A DNA stretch of 64,000 nt, from the NCBI RefSeq assembly GCF_016545825.1, contig NC_052619.1:35069803-35133802 (forward strand), in the 5' to 3' direction. The position numbers were made by a program, and so were the translations under genes. The notes beneath the pieces were generated by a model. The model saw only the letters and a list, made by a program, of their open reading frames with translations, searched no databases and was not told the origin of the DNA. Numbering within the stretch: the stretch's first letter is position 1; each line of letters opens with the position of its first letter. Below are positions 34,714 to 51,639 of the stretch, piece by piece. This DNA comes from Eucalyptus grandis (lineage: Eukaryota > Streptophyta > Magnoliopsida > Myrtales > Myrtaceae).

Positions 34714-36527
34714 TCTTTCTCTCTAGAAAAACCATTTGAAGCATCGCATTGTGATAAGATCAATATTGAGATTTCCGTTGGCTACGCTACAACAGTGAAG
34801 GCACCGTGTTGATGAGGTGGCTTTATGTTGGTCCCCATCATCTCTGCCCTCTACCTTCCCCCTCACCCAGTGGTTTGCCTTCCACTGGTTCCACTGGATT
34901 AGGTGGTTCGGTTCTCGGTTCCAGGAACTTGGAACAGATCCTCCTGGTTTGGTTACCGGTTTTTGGGTGGAATCGGACCGGATTGGACTAGGAACTTATA
35001 ACCCTTACCTTTGGAGGTGGCGGCATTGGAAAGGGCCAAGGAGGTGATGGACGGAGGAGAGCTAGGACGGCAGTGAGGTGGAGGTAAGAAGCGAATAACG
35101 AGGTTGACTTAATTAACTGAATTGGATGATGGTCTGAATGCTCGGAAGGGAAGGATAAAAAAAGAAAGGAAAAGCGAAGGAAAAAGATCGGAACAAATAA
35201 CGCCGATTCATCCGACGTCTAGTGGCGTTATTCATTGAAAAGATAATGGAGGCTAGATTTAAGCGTAAAGTGAAAGTAGGTGTTTTTTACTAGATAAAAA
35301 GAAGTAAAAACCAGCTTTGCGACTTGATATACCCTAAGGAAATTGAGCCTTCAAAAAAATGTCCAGGAATTATGTGCTCATTTATTATCTAAGTGGCCTA
35401 ATGTTTGTGAGAGGAAAAATTATCACAATAGAACTACAAAATAGAGAGACCACGTGCTTCATCGCAGGAGAAAGTTAACTTATGCAATTCATATGTTGCA
35501 TACATTATGGCGTAATGTATCCGATCAATAATTTTTATCTATGTGTCATGAATCACATCCTACTTGATTTTGCACGTCCCACTCTGTGTGCCTTCCTATC
35601 GCTTTTAATCCGCATTCACATCGACATCTGTGTGCCTTCATATCACTTTTAATCTGCATTCACATCAACATCGCATGTCATCGCTACCACAAGTGTATTT
35701 ATCTCGCATAAATTACTTTCTTTCTGTTAAGGACTGTAGATTTTTAATACACAAGAACAGTTTAAAAACAGAAAAAGGCCCAAAGAGGAGCCACTACCTA
35801 AGAGAAGCCACTACTTAAGTTCACTATAGTTGCAAGAAGTCGAAAGCCCTATCAACTGAAACTGCCCCGGTCAACTGCTCCTACTCTGGGTGTCACTATG
35901 AAGTTGCGACAGCACTGACCTTTAATTCCAATTTTCCTATCATGTAATGACTACTTACGTTGATTTATCGTGTCCATCTATGAATGTCCTCGGACATATT
36001 TTCGACTTCACAACGAACTTGAGAGTTTCCGATCAAACTCGCAAGTCCGTCACTCGTACCAAAGTGTGGGCTGCATGACCCAGCAAAAATTAAGGGGCAG
36101 GGCCGGGCCGGTTAGGTGAATATCAACTCTTTCTTGCCCAGTAGAAACATGTTCCGAATGCAATCCCGACTGCAGAAGACAGAAATGCCATCTCACGAGA
36201 AACACACAACCGGTGTGACATTCGACTCCGGACACTTACGGCATGGCAATACACTATGGAGTTGCAGAATTGCTTATGAATCAAAAAGAGACGCAACTGG
36301 TTAAGCCAACGAGTCTGTACCCAGAAGGGATATAAGAATAAAATCGGATTTATCAAAGTGTCCAGCAAAAATATATAGCCTGGGGTGAACAATGCTGGGA
36401 TCATATATCCAAATCTCAACTTATTGCATGAACTTAGCCGAAGGCACCACTTTCATCATTGAGGATGGGGAGCTCCAACACTGGGTAATATCTCTCTCTC
36501 TCTGCTCCATTGAAAAGAAGAAATTCC
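34714..36527. other. intergenic and 3' flank of spermidine synthase
   Basis: At about 34845-35000 there is text like 'ggttcggttctcggttcc' resembling the interior of the hAT element at 43846-44798, possibly an old relic. The part next to 36528 must hold the 3' untranslated region of spermidine synthase, on the minus strand. AATAAG on the minus strand at 36419-36424 is the only poly(A)-signal-like hexamer noted there. The rest is featureless. Confidence 0.35.
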
Positions 36528-41118
<4,591 letters not shown>

Positions 41119-41300
41119 AAGAAGATAACGGGTCCGGGTTTTCCGCCAAAACCCTTCGGAGCCTCCACGCGAGAGGAGCAAAAACCTAGTCAAGCGGTGC
41201 GGCGGGAGAGCGGGCAGGTGCCGACCGGAAGGAAGGAAGGAAAGAGAGAGAAAGAGAAAGAGAGAGAGAAAGAGAGAGAAAGAAGGCAGCACGATCTCGG
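41119..41300 (-). promoter_or_regulatory. 5' leader of spermidine synthase, CT-rich
   Basis: On the minus strand this leader contains CTTTCTCTCTCT repeats (41235-41284) and a C/G-rich part before the ATG at 41118. There is no ATG upstream in frame. The frame remains open upstream but begins only at GTG, so 41118 is the supported start. Confidence 0.6.
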
Positions 41301-41320
41301 CTTGCTTTCTGCAGGGCGCC

Positions 41321-41330
41321 CTTTATATAG
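41321..41330 (-). promoter_or_regulatory. TATA box of spermidine synthase
   Basis: CTATATAAAG on the minus strand lies about 200 bp upstream of the ATG. It would place transcription start near 41290-41300, just before the CT-rich leader. Confidence 0.65.
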
Positions 41331-41560
41331 CGACGTGCGAAAGCGGCGTGACGGAGGGGGGGCGATGCCACGGACGGACGGAGGGACGCGCGCACGAGAG
41401 GAATCTGCTTAGGAAAGACGCGTTCGGCGGTCGGTCGTTGGATTGTAGGGCTCTCTCTCTACTGACACACTCACCTGTGCGAATCCCTCCTCCGCAATAT
41501 ATAGGAAAAAACTCTCTCTCTCTCTCTATCTCTATGTGTGATAATTATATAAGTGCACCT

Positions 41561-41735
41561 CCCCTTGTTTTGTTTTTTCTAAGAGGATATCTCCTTCCCC
41601 AACTAGAACTCCAGAAGAAGAAGAAGAAGAAGTTAATATCATGAAAAACATTCCCTTGTTTTGTTTTTCTATGATGATATCTCTTTCCCTAACTAGAACT
41701 CCAGAAGAAGAAAAAAAAGTTAGTGTCATGATAGA
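41561..41735. repeat. tandem duplication, about 92 bp unit, two copies
   Basis: CCCTTGTTTTGTTTTTTCTA, then GATATCTCCTTCCCCAACTA, then GAACTCCAGAAGAAGAAG occurs at 41562 and again from 41654 with small changes. It lies upstream of the spermidine synthase promoter. Confidence 0.85.
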
Positions 41736-42115
41736 ATCTATATATTTGTAATGAATTTATCCCAAATTAACTTTTTTATTATCAAAAACTTTAAACCGGC
41801 ATACTTGTAATAAACTTATCCTCTTTATTTAATTTTTTACCATAAAAGGCCAAATTGGTAAATTTATTATCAATTTACCCTTCATTAATTTTTATTAAAT
41901 TGGATTAATACAACGATAAACCACGAATAGATACACATGTGATAAATGAAAGGTAAAATCCTAAACCGAGATATCTATTAATTGGCACTTTTCATCCGAC
42001 TTAGCAATTTAATAATAAGATTTAAGAAAACTAACGAAGCGTAAAATTTATCACGATATACTGATTTAATTTTTTGTCGTAAAAAAAATTAGTTTATGAT
42101 AAGTATGCCAACTCA
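41736..42115. repeat. diverged MULE-type MITE related to 56078-56502
   Basis: It shares landmarks with the 56 kb MITE, including 'aaaccggcatacttgtaataa' and 'gtgataaatg..aggtaaaatcctaaaccgagatatc' (reverse complement of a segment there). Ends are too eroded to show a target duplication. Confidence 0.5.
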
Positions 42116-43837
42116 AGTTTTTTTTTTCGTGAGATTAAAATTCAAAATTGTCCTTCATTTTTGCCTAATTTTCTTAAAAAGCATTGAGGGTCCTGATTTT
42201 GGCTGAAACTTTTTTGTCTCATAAATGAACATCAATTTGAAGTTGGGTCTCAATTGCATTGTAACTTTCTTTTGTGTCTCGTAAAAAGGCACCAAATTTC
42301 GATTGGTACTTCCCCTTGTCGAGATTCCGTCCAATGGTGATGATGTTATGGATTCAACATATTATTCCACATGTATTCGGGAAAAACATGAGAGGGGTTA
42401 GATTTGAATATCAAATGAAAGTTTGTACCTTTTTATGAGACGAAAATATAAGTTTGGATTTGAATTAGGACTTGATTTGAAGCCGATGCTTTTTATTAGG
42501 AAACAAAGAAAAACAGGTTCCAACCAGAATTAGGACCTGAGTTAGAATTTGTGCTTTAGTTTGGGTCGAAATTGAAATTCAAGCTAAAATTGGTGTTTTG
42601 TAAGGAAATTGAGCTCTATTTTTCATAATTCAAAATGATAGCGTTACCTTTTTGAAATGCCCGATATTAGTCCTTCAATTTATAAATCTGGCTGTTTGAA
42701 TCCTTGATTGGCAATCAAAGTGCTAACTGCTAAGTTGGCTAATCAGAGAATTGGAGCACACATGTCACAAATCTATTCACATCAATCTAAAATTCTTTTA
42801 AAAAGAAATGAGCAGAGAAAAGAGAGAGAGAGAGATAATCTACCGAACACCGAATTACTATAAAGGAAAAAGATTCGACATTGCCAAGGAAACACGCGAT
42901 GTTTAGGCACTTCAGAGAATATGTTTGTCGGCCAAAGAGAAAGGAGATCACGGAAAGATGATGTGCAATCTTGAGGAAAAGAGGAAGTGCGAGTGATTTG
43001 ATTGAATTTTGGTTTCTAATTGAGAGCAAATTGAATACGGGCAGAAAAGAAATTGCCTAACTCCTTCCGAGCCTCGCCGGAGACCCGGAGCTTGGCCACC
43101 AACGCCACATCTATGTCACCTTCTCATGGTGCTGCTATTCTCTCTCTCCTAAGGCTTCACCTCGGCAGCGAGATTCGGAGCTCACCCAATCTCGCGCTTG
43201 CAGTCCATGGGTGCTCGAGCTTCGGTTGCCCGGCCGCCATGGCCGCGACCCCTGGGCCGCTTCCTCTCCTTCCAAATGTTGTGCTCGTGCCCATCAGGGC
43301 CAACTCAAGCTTGAGCTCTAGGCTGAGGCCATGGAGGTTGCGACGTACGGTTCAACTTCAATCTTTTTTGGTTCTTGGTGGGGTTCATCGATTTTAGTGT
43401 CTTTTTTCTGGTTTAAGACCAGCATATTTTTAACGGCCTCAATGCTAAGCCAGCGAATTCCGTCGTCAGAATTATTCGAGTACGATCAATGCCACTTTAT
43501 AATGTAGTGGGACGCTCTCGAAAAAATATAAAAAAAAATAGAGGGAAGATTTTGCATTTCACACCATAAAGAGGAACCTAGGACATCACATCCCCTTTTT
43601 TTTTTCCTTTTTATAAGTGAGACATGTGATGAATAGCTAACCCTCTAGATGTTATGATAAGGTCTCATATCTATTATTAGAAGTTCGATTTAAGTCACTG
43701 TCAGATCTATCCGTAACATACAAGCATATCGAAAGTTAGTGGCGACAAATGTTCGATTCGATCATAACAAAGTTAAGAATAGTGTAATTTCATAGATGAT
43801 AGTGTAAGTCTTTTTATTGCTGAGCCACCACATGCCC
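42116..43837. other. intergenic, nothing firmly recognised
   Basis: A C/G-rich stretch at 43050-43400 has a 114-codon frame of low complexity without family resemblance. The rest is AT-rich. No gene could be supported. Confidence 0.4.
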
Positions 43838-43845
43838 ATTATAAG

Positions 43846-44798
43846 TAGGGGTGAGTCAAAGGAATTACTATGGATAGGATGGATTGGTTCCGGGGCAATT
43901 CCTATAGTTATTGGTCCAGTTTTCGATTTTTTAAAATTGGATTCATCCAATTCCGGATTTTAGGGGTGGGACGATTCACCCAAACTAGATCAATTTTTTT
44001 TTTCTTAATGAAAGTGGTGATGATGATGGAATGAGTTGATCAACATGTTGCTCAGAAGAGACCCCTTGATCAATATATTGACCTTCCTCTCTTGGAAAGT
44101 TTGGACTCGTGGAGTCTCCTTTGATTGCTAGAGTTTTCCTTCCTTTATATGGAGTAAAAAATTCTCCTCATGCACTAGGATTCCAAGACTTTAGCCCCCT
44201 CATTTTGGTGCGACTTGCAGTCACCAAATCTCCCTTTGCTTTACTCTTGGCTGCACCTAGAAAGGTCAAATTCAGTTGATCGAACGTTAATTGTGCCTAT
44301 AAAATGTTCTTTTTACACTGCTGACTCATGGGCAAATCCCATCGATTCTTTCCCTCATTTCAGTCAGTTTCTCTTCTTTCCTTTCTCCCACCAAATATTT
44401 GGCCTTCATCCACTCAATCTTTGACGTGTTTGTTCTGCTCTTTTCAGATTTTGTGGAATCAAATCTCCATTCATTGGCCAACTTATCATTTGACCGAGCT
44501 CTCGAGGCGGAGGGGAGTATCTCGGTGAGCTCCCGAGCTTGAGGCAGAGGAGGTGGCGGAGTGGGAGGAGGGGAAGGCTCGCTGTCAAAAACCCTAGCCG
44601 CGACACCCCTGCTCCACTGCCACAGGGTGATAGTGATCGTTGCAAAGGTGAGTTCCGAAGCTATCTTGAAAGGGAAAAATGAAGAAGGAATGTGTGATGG
44701 AAACCACCGGTTCCAATTACCCACCTAGGAATCGGACTAGACCGGTTCCAAGACTCTCATCAGTCCAACCGGATCACCTATGGAACCAATCACCCCTA
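43846..44798. mobile_element. hAT-like element (copy 3, different interior), 953 bp
   Basis: The ends are TAGGGGTGAGTCAAAGG and, at the right, GGAACCAATCACCCCTA. Flanking 8-bp duplications are ATTATAAG (43838-43845) and TTTATAAG (44799-44806), one mismatch. TAGGGGTGA is shared with the hAT copies at 1509 and 21765, but the interior differs (GGATTGGTTCCGGGGC near the left, ATCGGACTAGACCGGTTCC near the right). The middle, about 44000-44650, may be captured host sequence. No transposase is seen. Confidence 0.8.
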
Positions 44799-44806
44799 TT
44801 TATAAG

Positions 44807-47627
44807 TCCCTTATTCTTTCATTTGCATTTGATCTCATTTAATTTAAATATTTTCTTTTGCATCGTTGTGATTTTGCAACATACTGCGATTGATGTTTCC
44901 GAAATGGGACAAAAAAAAAGCTTTAAACAGCAAATTGTATTGTTTTGCAACGCTTTCTATTAAGTTTTGCTCTATTTTTTCATCATGCACTCGGATATTA
45001 CCTCGTGAAAAACAAATGAAAATTTTCTTCCCTTTTTAATTTGTGGACCATGTGAAACCTTTCCAAATATATAGATATCAAAACGTATTATTACATAACT
45101 CTTTTAATCATTTTGAAACTTAATATATTGTTATTTTCAATTTTTTTTTTTATAAAAATGTAGATTTTATCGTTTTTTTTTAAAGGTACCTCGGACAAAC
45201 TTAGAAAGGATATTCCTTTAGTATGTGTACCAATCCAAGTAATATTTGGAAAATATTATTCATGAAAAAAGGTAATATTTGTATAGAGAAATATCGCACT
45301 TGGTGCCAGTCCCCTCGTGCACATGGGTTAAAATTACTGATATTATGGGAGGTGGCAAAATCAATAAGAATGTACGATGCATTTGTTTTGCAAAAATTGA
45401 ATTATTTAAAAGATATTTTTTCTAAAAATAATAACTTATTTTGCTTGAAATAATTAGCCAATAAATTTTTCATTATCAATAAAAATTTAAATATAAGCAT
45501 TTTCGTGTATAATGAAAATATTTTAATTTTATCTATTTTTGCAAGTAATCAATTTTATAATTTTTTTCCAAATCATTCATTTTCTAAGAAATAAAACATC
45601 CTATGTTGTTTATATACAAAATGCTTTTTATATGTAGTTTGGTTGTTCCACCTATATATTTAGGTTTTTCGATTACATGATTCTCAAAACTAAGTTCTAT
45701 CCCATTTGAATTCATTTATGCTTTTTATATTACCATGATCTCCCATCATTCAATTTTGGGGCTGACGTACGTTTCTTGAAATGCCAAGTGATACGTAACA
45801 TAAAAGATAAGTGTAGTAGATAGTCTAATCCCGCGGATGAGGACGACACCTCGTTATTCGAAAACGGACAATTGAACGATAAAACGAATAAATTGGGAAA
45901 AGAAATGTTTGGGGCAAAGTACAATATAAAATGATAGGGCTCTCAATTAGGGTTTCGGGATGGGCGTGGCTTGTCTTTTTCTATGTGGATTCCAAAAGCA
46001 TCCGTCGCATTGAAAAAGTTTGAGAATATCTATGATGGGTTTGGGGCGTTTGTGTGTCTGTGCAAATTGCAGAAAAAGAAAAAGAAAAAAAAGAAATCCT
46101 TTATTGTAATTAAAAGATCTGTTGCCCTTTTTCGAAGCGTCGCTTTAGGCTTTCGGTCACTTTCTTATATTATTTTCATGACCCCTTTTTTCTAAATTAG
46201 TCGTCTTTTGGGCAGTACGGGCAGTCATCACGCATTGATTCCTTAATTCTTTATTATTTTCCTTCCTTTTCTTTCTGGAGTGTTTTTTAGTGTCAATGTT
46301 GTATTGCCAGTCGTAGTGAACTGGCTGCGGTCCACGAAAACTTTTTCAAAAGTAGGTAAATAAAGCGATACGATTTGGGCAGAAACAACCAAAGTGATTT
46401 GAAAGAAAGGGCCAACTTCCATTAAAGAACCACAAACACTTCAATCATCTCATAAAAAAATTATGAACGTTTGAATTTTTGGGTAGAATATGGCCTAACG
46501 GCAGTTGAAGAGAATATTCCGTCCAAAGCAACCCAAAATTCCAGTTCTACCGAGTTTTCAGTTTGTTGTTTTGAGATTTGTTTATGGAATTGAAAGTTGA
46601 CCAAAAAGGATTAATGATGGTATCTAGGATACTTTAAAGTTAAGACAACATAGGTGCTTAACTTAACTTCCCTTGTATTAAAACACAATAATCTTAGAAA
46701 CCATTTGAGGTGGTCTTATTATTTTCCGAATTTCGTCTACGTTCATCGTACTATTGTCTTGCTATATTTTCCAAAATTCCAATACCTTCATGGGTATATC
46801 TTAATGCGTATGTCCTTTCTTTGGATCCTATAATAATCATTCGGACATTTCCCTCTCAACCATGTATCTTCTTCCTCATAGACAAGTAATTTGATTTATG
46901 TATATTCCACAATTCTTCTGTCTAAGGTTCTTGAATCTACATGTCTTGGAGAAGCATCCTCTTCTCGGTTCACTTCTTTAGTTGTTTCTGGTGTAGTTTT
47001 CGTCATCGGGAGAGGTTCAGGAATTTTCAAAATTCCCTAGTGGATTGTGATCTTTCGAGCTTAGTGGATGATGATGGTTACCTTCACATTAGGGTTACTC
47101 TACTTCTTTGTTAGTCAATATCCAATTTCATGTTAAGTCCAAGATTGCATTTGGTGGATAGATTGGGATATGATAAGATGATGTGAGAATCTATGATAAG
47201 ATAATGTGAGATTTAGAATCCTCCAAATGTCTTTCGGATCATAGAAAATCCCATAAAATATTTGGTGCAATTCAAGAATAGACAAAAAAAAAAAAAAAAA
47301 CTTTGAAAATCTTACTTGCCCAGCGCAATCTTTTACGATATCTAGATGTTACTGCATGAGTTCCGTTACTAGCGTCTTAAACCTGCTCTTTTCAACTCCC
47401 TTCAATTTGTTTCCTTCATTGCCACTTTTGCCAAATCCATTGCTATCTTCACCTCCAAATTAGAGTCCTCGCTCAAGTTCACCATATTAAAGGGGGTTTA
47501 GATGCTGGCGAAGACAAGCCTCGGGTTGCCGACAGTGTCGCGAAGTGACCTGGGGAGGTAGCAACTACAACGATCTGGTAAACGAGGTAGCAATAACTGA
47601 TAAGGGTTGTGGATAACGTGTGTGTCA
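44807..47627. other. intergenic, nothing recognised
   Basis: AT-rich with short homopolymer runs (for example 47284-47301 poly(A)). No gene, terminal repeat or target duplication could be supported. Confidence 0.5.
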
Positions 47628-47636
47628 TGATGAGCA

Positions 47637-48097
47637 GGGAAAATTACTAAAAAACTCTCAAACCTATTGTGAAGTAGTCAATTTAATTTTTAACCTTTTA
47701 ATTTTTCCAAATTAATCATTAATTTTTTTAGGATTTGCCAATATAATTATTTCATCTTACATGGCATGGCCAACATTAATGTAACCAATTTTTACATTTT
47801 TCTATTTTTTTTTTGTGGAGTTGGAAAAGAAAATAAAAGAAAAGAAAAGAAGAGTGATCATAAAATTTATAGAGATGTTCAGAAAAATTTAAAATAAATG
47901 CAAAATTTCCATATTAGTACTAGCCATGTCACATAAGACAATTGAAGTTCATGTCAATGATTGTGAGCCAAAATTGCTTAGAATGAATACATTGACAAAT
48001 CATCAAAATATTTAAGACTAAATTAGCCAAATTAAGAAGTTGATTATTGAATTAACATATGTATAATAAGTTTAGAACTTTTTTTAGTAATTATCCC
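47637..48097. mobile_element. MULE-type MITE, 461 bp, with 9-bp target duplication
   Basis: The ends GGGAAAATTACTAAAAAAC and, reversed, GGGATAATTACTAAAAAAAG are inverted repeats that extend inward with interruptions. Flanking 9-mers are TGATGAGCA (47628-47636) and TGATGAACA (48098-48106), one mismatch, as expected for Mutator-like elements. Confidence 0.82.
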
Positions 48098-48106
48098 TGA
48101 TGAACA

Positions 48107-51100
48107 ACGGGTTGATGGTGAGAGAGCTTTGATTTGAAAATTGATCAACAATTGGCTTAAATGAAGAAGATGTAAACAATAAAATAAAACAAAAATAAAT
48201 AAAAATCAGCAAATTCAAATTATTCAAAAATTACTTAAAATGATGTCATTTTGAATAAATTTGTCAACATTAGATCATTGGCCGTGACCTATAAGAGAGC
48301 CAACAATGAATGAATCGCCACATTAGTAATTTCAAGCAGCATTTGGTTGAAGGACTGTATTAGAATTTTATTGCTATATTGAAACATTTGAAAATTTTAG
48401 ATTTACATTGAAATTTATACAATAGGTTTATGACATATTGATAATTTTATTTGATAAAGACATAAATTAGTTTGCTATTTTGGCCAGTTTGCACCTTAGG
48501 TATTATTTACCTCATATAGATGGACTTCTTAACTTTTGACATGCTGATGGGACTACAGTGATAGGTTCAAACACCTATGTTTGGACTGAATAGCTATGAC
48601 TTAAGCTAAATATTTTGTAATGGATGTGTGACCCTCATAGTAAACACTTAAGGGAGTTGCGCTGGTTCTACTCGGTTTACCGAAAAAAAAAAATGCATAT
48701 TATAATTTAAAAATAATATTTCCCACTAATTACTTATTCTTGGAATTAAGAAAGTAGTCAAATTGAAAATTTGAAAAAATTCACTCAAACGCGAGCAAGT
48801 GCGCTGCTTCTAATGCGATTACAAGGACAATTGTCTTGATGACCATTTTAGATTACTATTTTATTCACCACCTATAAATTAAATATAATTAAAAAATAAA
48901 AACCGTATCAACATTTTCAATTTACTAATTTGGACGGAGTTAACAGAGATATTTTGAATGCGCAAATTTAATAAATTTTAGGACCTTATTATACTTTTTG
49001 ACATTTTTAGGATTTGCATTTTTGCGATAAATTTTAGGATTTTCAATATACTTATCATTCTTTTTTAATAAGAGAAATAAGTTAGGAAACTATACTAGCG
49101 ACCTAATAAATTTTAATGTAGAAATTTTCGGACAGCACAAAAAGTTTAAGGTTGAAATCATTGCACTGGATTTGCTTATTCGTGGTAGAGACATGTGAAC
49201 GAGTGCTGATTCTCTTCAAAACACATCATTGGTCATTATCATTGCACCTTAAGACAATCATTAACAAAAACCAACTGATACGCCCGTGCGGCGGCCAGCC
49301 TATGATCAATAGATAGTTTCACACCAATGTGCTTTACCAACCGCAAACGGATGAGTGGGATTGGACCTAGACAGAAATCTTACTAATATTTGAAATATGT
49401 GAGCCTTTTTTTCTCGAACGAATTACTTAATCACAAAATGAAAATAATTTGGACCTACGTGTGGAATGGGGGCAACCACGCACCCCTCCCCCGAGTGGGT
49501 CCGTCGCCGAGGGCCACATGAGGAGGGTCGAGTTTTAGACACTAAAACTTCCTTGTAGAGATGGACCGCCACCAACTGTCACATGATAATTCAGGTCGGC
49601 CACCAAGATTTTACCTAATTAGGGACATGTGAGGTTTGCTTCATGTTAGTATTTGGAAATGTGAAAACGACAATAGAAATTATTGAGCTTGAGACAGGAT
49701 AATTCGCACTATTTTTTCACTCCACGTGAAAGAGCCTCCACCGATTGTTTTCCTCCAAATGAGTACACATAATTGAAGGATTTACCGGATCACCTCTCTA
49801 TTTCAGGAAATCAATAATCATCAACGTGCTAGATACTCATTGCAAAGTGACAAAAGCACCTTATCAGTGAGGTGATGGCAATGAAGAGGTGGGAAGCCGT
49901 TGCTCCTGTTCCTCCAATTTGATGTTAATTGCCTATTAGAAAGGAAGAACGATATCGTCGCGCCCTCTAGAAGTGATCCCTGAGAGAGTTTAACGGATTG
50001 CTTAGTGGGTGTGAGTTATCTTCATACAAGACAATGCTTACATCAATAGTGCAGGTCTTTCATGAAATTTACAGATTCAATTTCCCATTCTCTCGACAAT
50101 TGCTAATTCTATTGTAAAACGAGGGTCGCCAAGCTGACCAATTACACCTTCCGGGACAATGTTGCCGCCCTTCCATGTTTCACTGATGTTATAACGTGAT
50201 TTGCAACTTCAGGGTACCTAATTGTCTTCCTCAAATTGCAATTCGTTTGGCCTAAAAGAACTATAGAAATTGACCGGTGTACGTACAATCGATAACAAAT
50301 AATCTCTGCAACTTCACCCTTACCCTTTGTTGGGAAGACCCTGTTCTTAGTCTGGTGTGTTATGTCATTGAAAACCAAATAAAAGTGTAGTGCTTATTCA
50401 TCTATGCTAAAAAGTGACATCCATTCATAGTCAACCGTCTTGCATAAGAAGTTGATGTGAGCAACTCTACATGAAATGACATCTCACATGGAACACCATG
50501 TCAGCATTTTCTGACGATAAGTGACCAAAAGGATTACATAGAAATTTCGTGCAAAAATCTGGAAAAGTACATTGATAAAAGTAGAAAGTTCAGGACTAGG
50601 TTCGCATGCATATAATAAGTTTTAAATGGAATCGCTAATTTTTTTCCTCTGTATTTATATACTGAATTCATATTTGGGTCCCAACAAGAAGTCAATAGAA
50701 AGCAAGTAGACAACATTCCACACACGTAAGGAGAACTGGTGATGGGAAGTCAAACTCGAGCTAGGTTTTGGGGTGGGGGAGGCGGTTTGTCCTGCCTGTC
50801 GAGAAATTCAGACGAAATTTCTGACTTCCCGAGTTGCAAGCCCCTTTTCTTCGCTTTAAAAAAAGGCGAGGTCTCACTTTGCGACTCTATTTTCAATGAT
50901 GGGGTCTTCCACTATTAGCCCACATGCACTCTTGCATGGCGTCGTCGCCCGTTCACATCATGGAAAGGATCCGAGGTCTGCGCAGACTCTTTCCTGCTCG
51001 TTCACACGCTTCTTTTGGGACATCGGAGGTGAGAAGGTCGACCACAACTCTAGGGTCTCCGGGCGGGGCCCTTCCATAAGGCGACACCTGGTGCCGGCGG

Positions 51101-51639
51101 AGAAATTTCTTTTATGAAATGATGGCAACTCCAGTGGCACAATCCTTACATGAAGGAGTAAAAGCATACAGATTCACATTGCATGTGTAAAACCAAAGTT
51201 TAGTGTTGGACAATTTCAGTTTCAATCCTCAAACGTTTGAAGGGAATGTATCTATGGTATCTTGGGGAACCATGCCCATTCGGGTTGTATTAAGTTCGAA
51301 ATAATGTAAATTGTGGACATCGAGTTCATGTAGTTGTGAATTGTCAATGTCGTCAAACACGTAGTTGTCCATCATAGTTGTTTGTGCAATTTGCTTAACG
51401 AGTGAGTTCATGGGAGCATGTCAATCACGACGTTTGTTTCGACCTTTGGCGAATCTGGGAGCTTCTTTTGGATTTATGGTGCTTATATCTGGTTTTTGTG
51501 AGTAAAATGCAGATTTCGAGTCGAGGCATTATTCCTTTTTGGTGAAGGAGTTGATTCAATATGAAGGATAGGAGTTTACCTGCACTGACATCTTCTAATA
51601 TATGTTAGTTTTCATGTGTTTGTATATACAAATTTGTAT
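48107..51639. other. intergenic with possible old LINE tail
   Basis: Sequence ending GGTTTACCG followed by 10-12 A at about 48671-48692 resembles a LINE 3' tail, but no target duplication was found. 48955-49050 repeats the 'ataaattttaggattt' units of the 9068 foldback family. The remaining short frames (50142-50378 minus, 50896-51117 plus) were not recognised. Confidence 0.35.

Noticed and set aside
43053..43397. 114-codon plus-strand frame
   Set aside because: Ala/Leu/Pro/Ser-rich, no motif, no splice or family evidence. It could be a gene fragment but cannot be supported.
47284..47301. Poly(A) run considered as a LINE or SINE tail
   Set aside because: No matching direct repeat was found upstream of it and no retrotransposon trailer precedes it.
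50142..50378. 78-codon minus-strand frame with faint resemblance to a leucine-rich repeat
   Set aside because: The repeat spacing does not hold across neighbouring frames and no second domain is visible.
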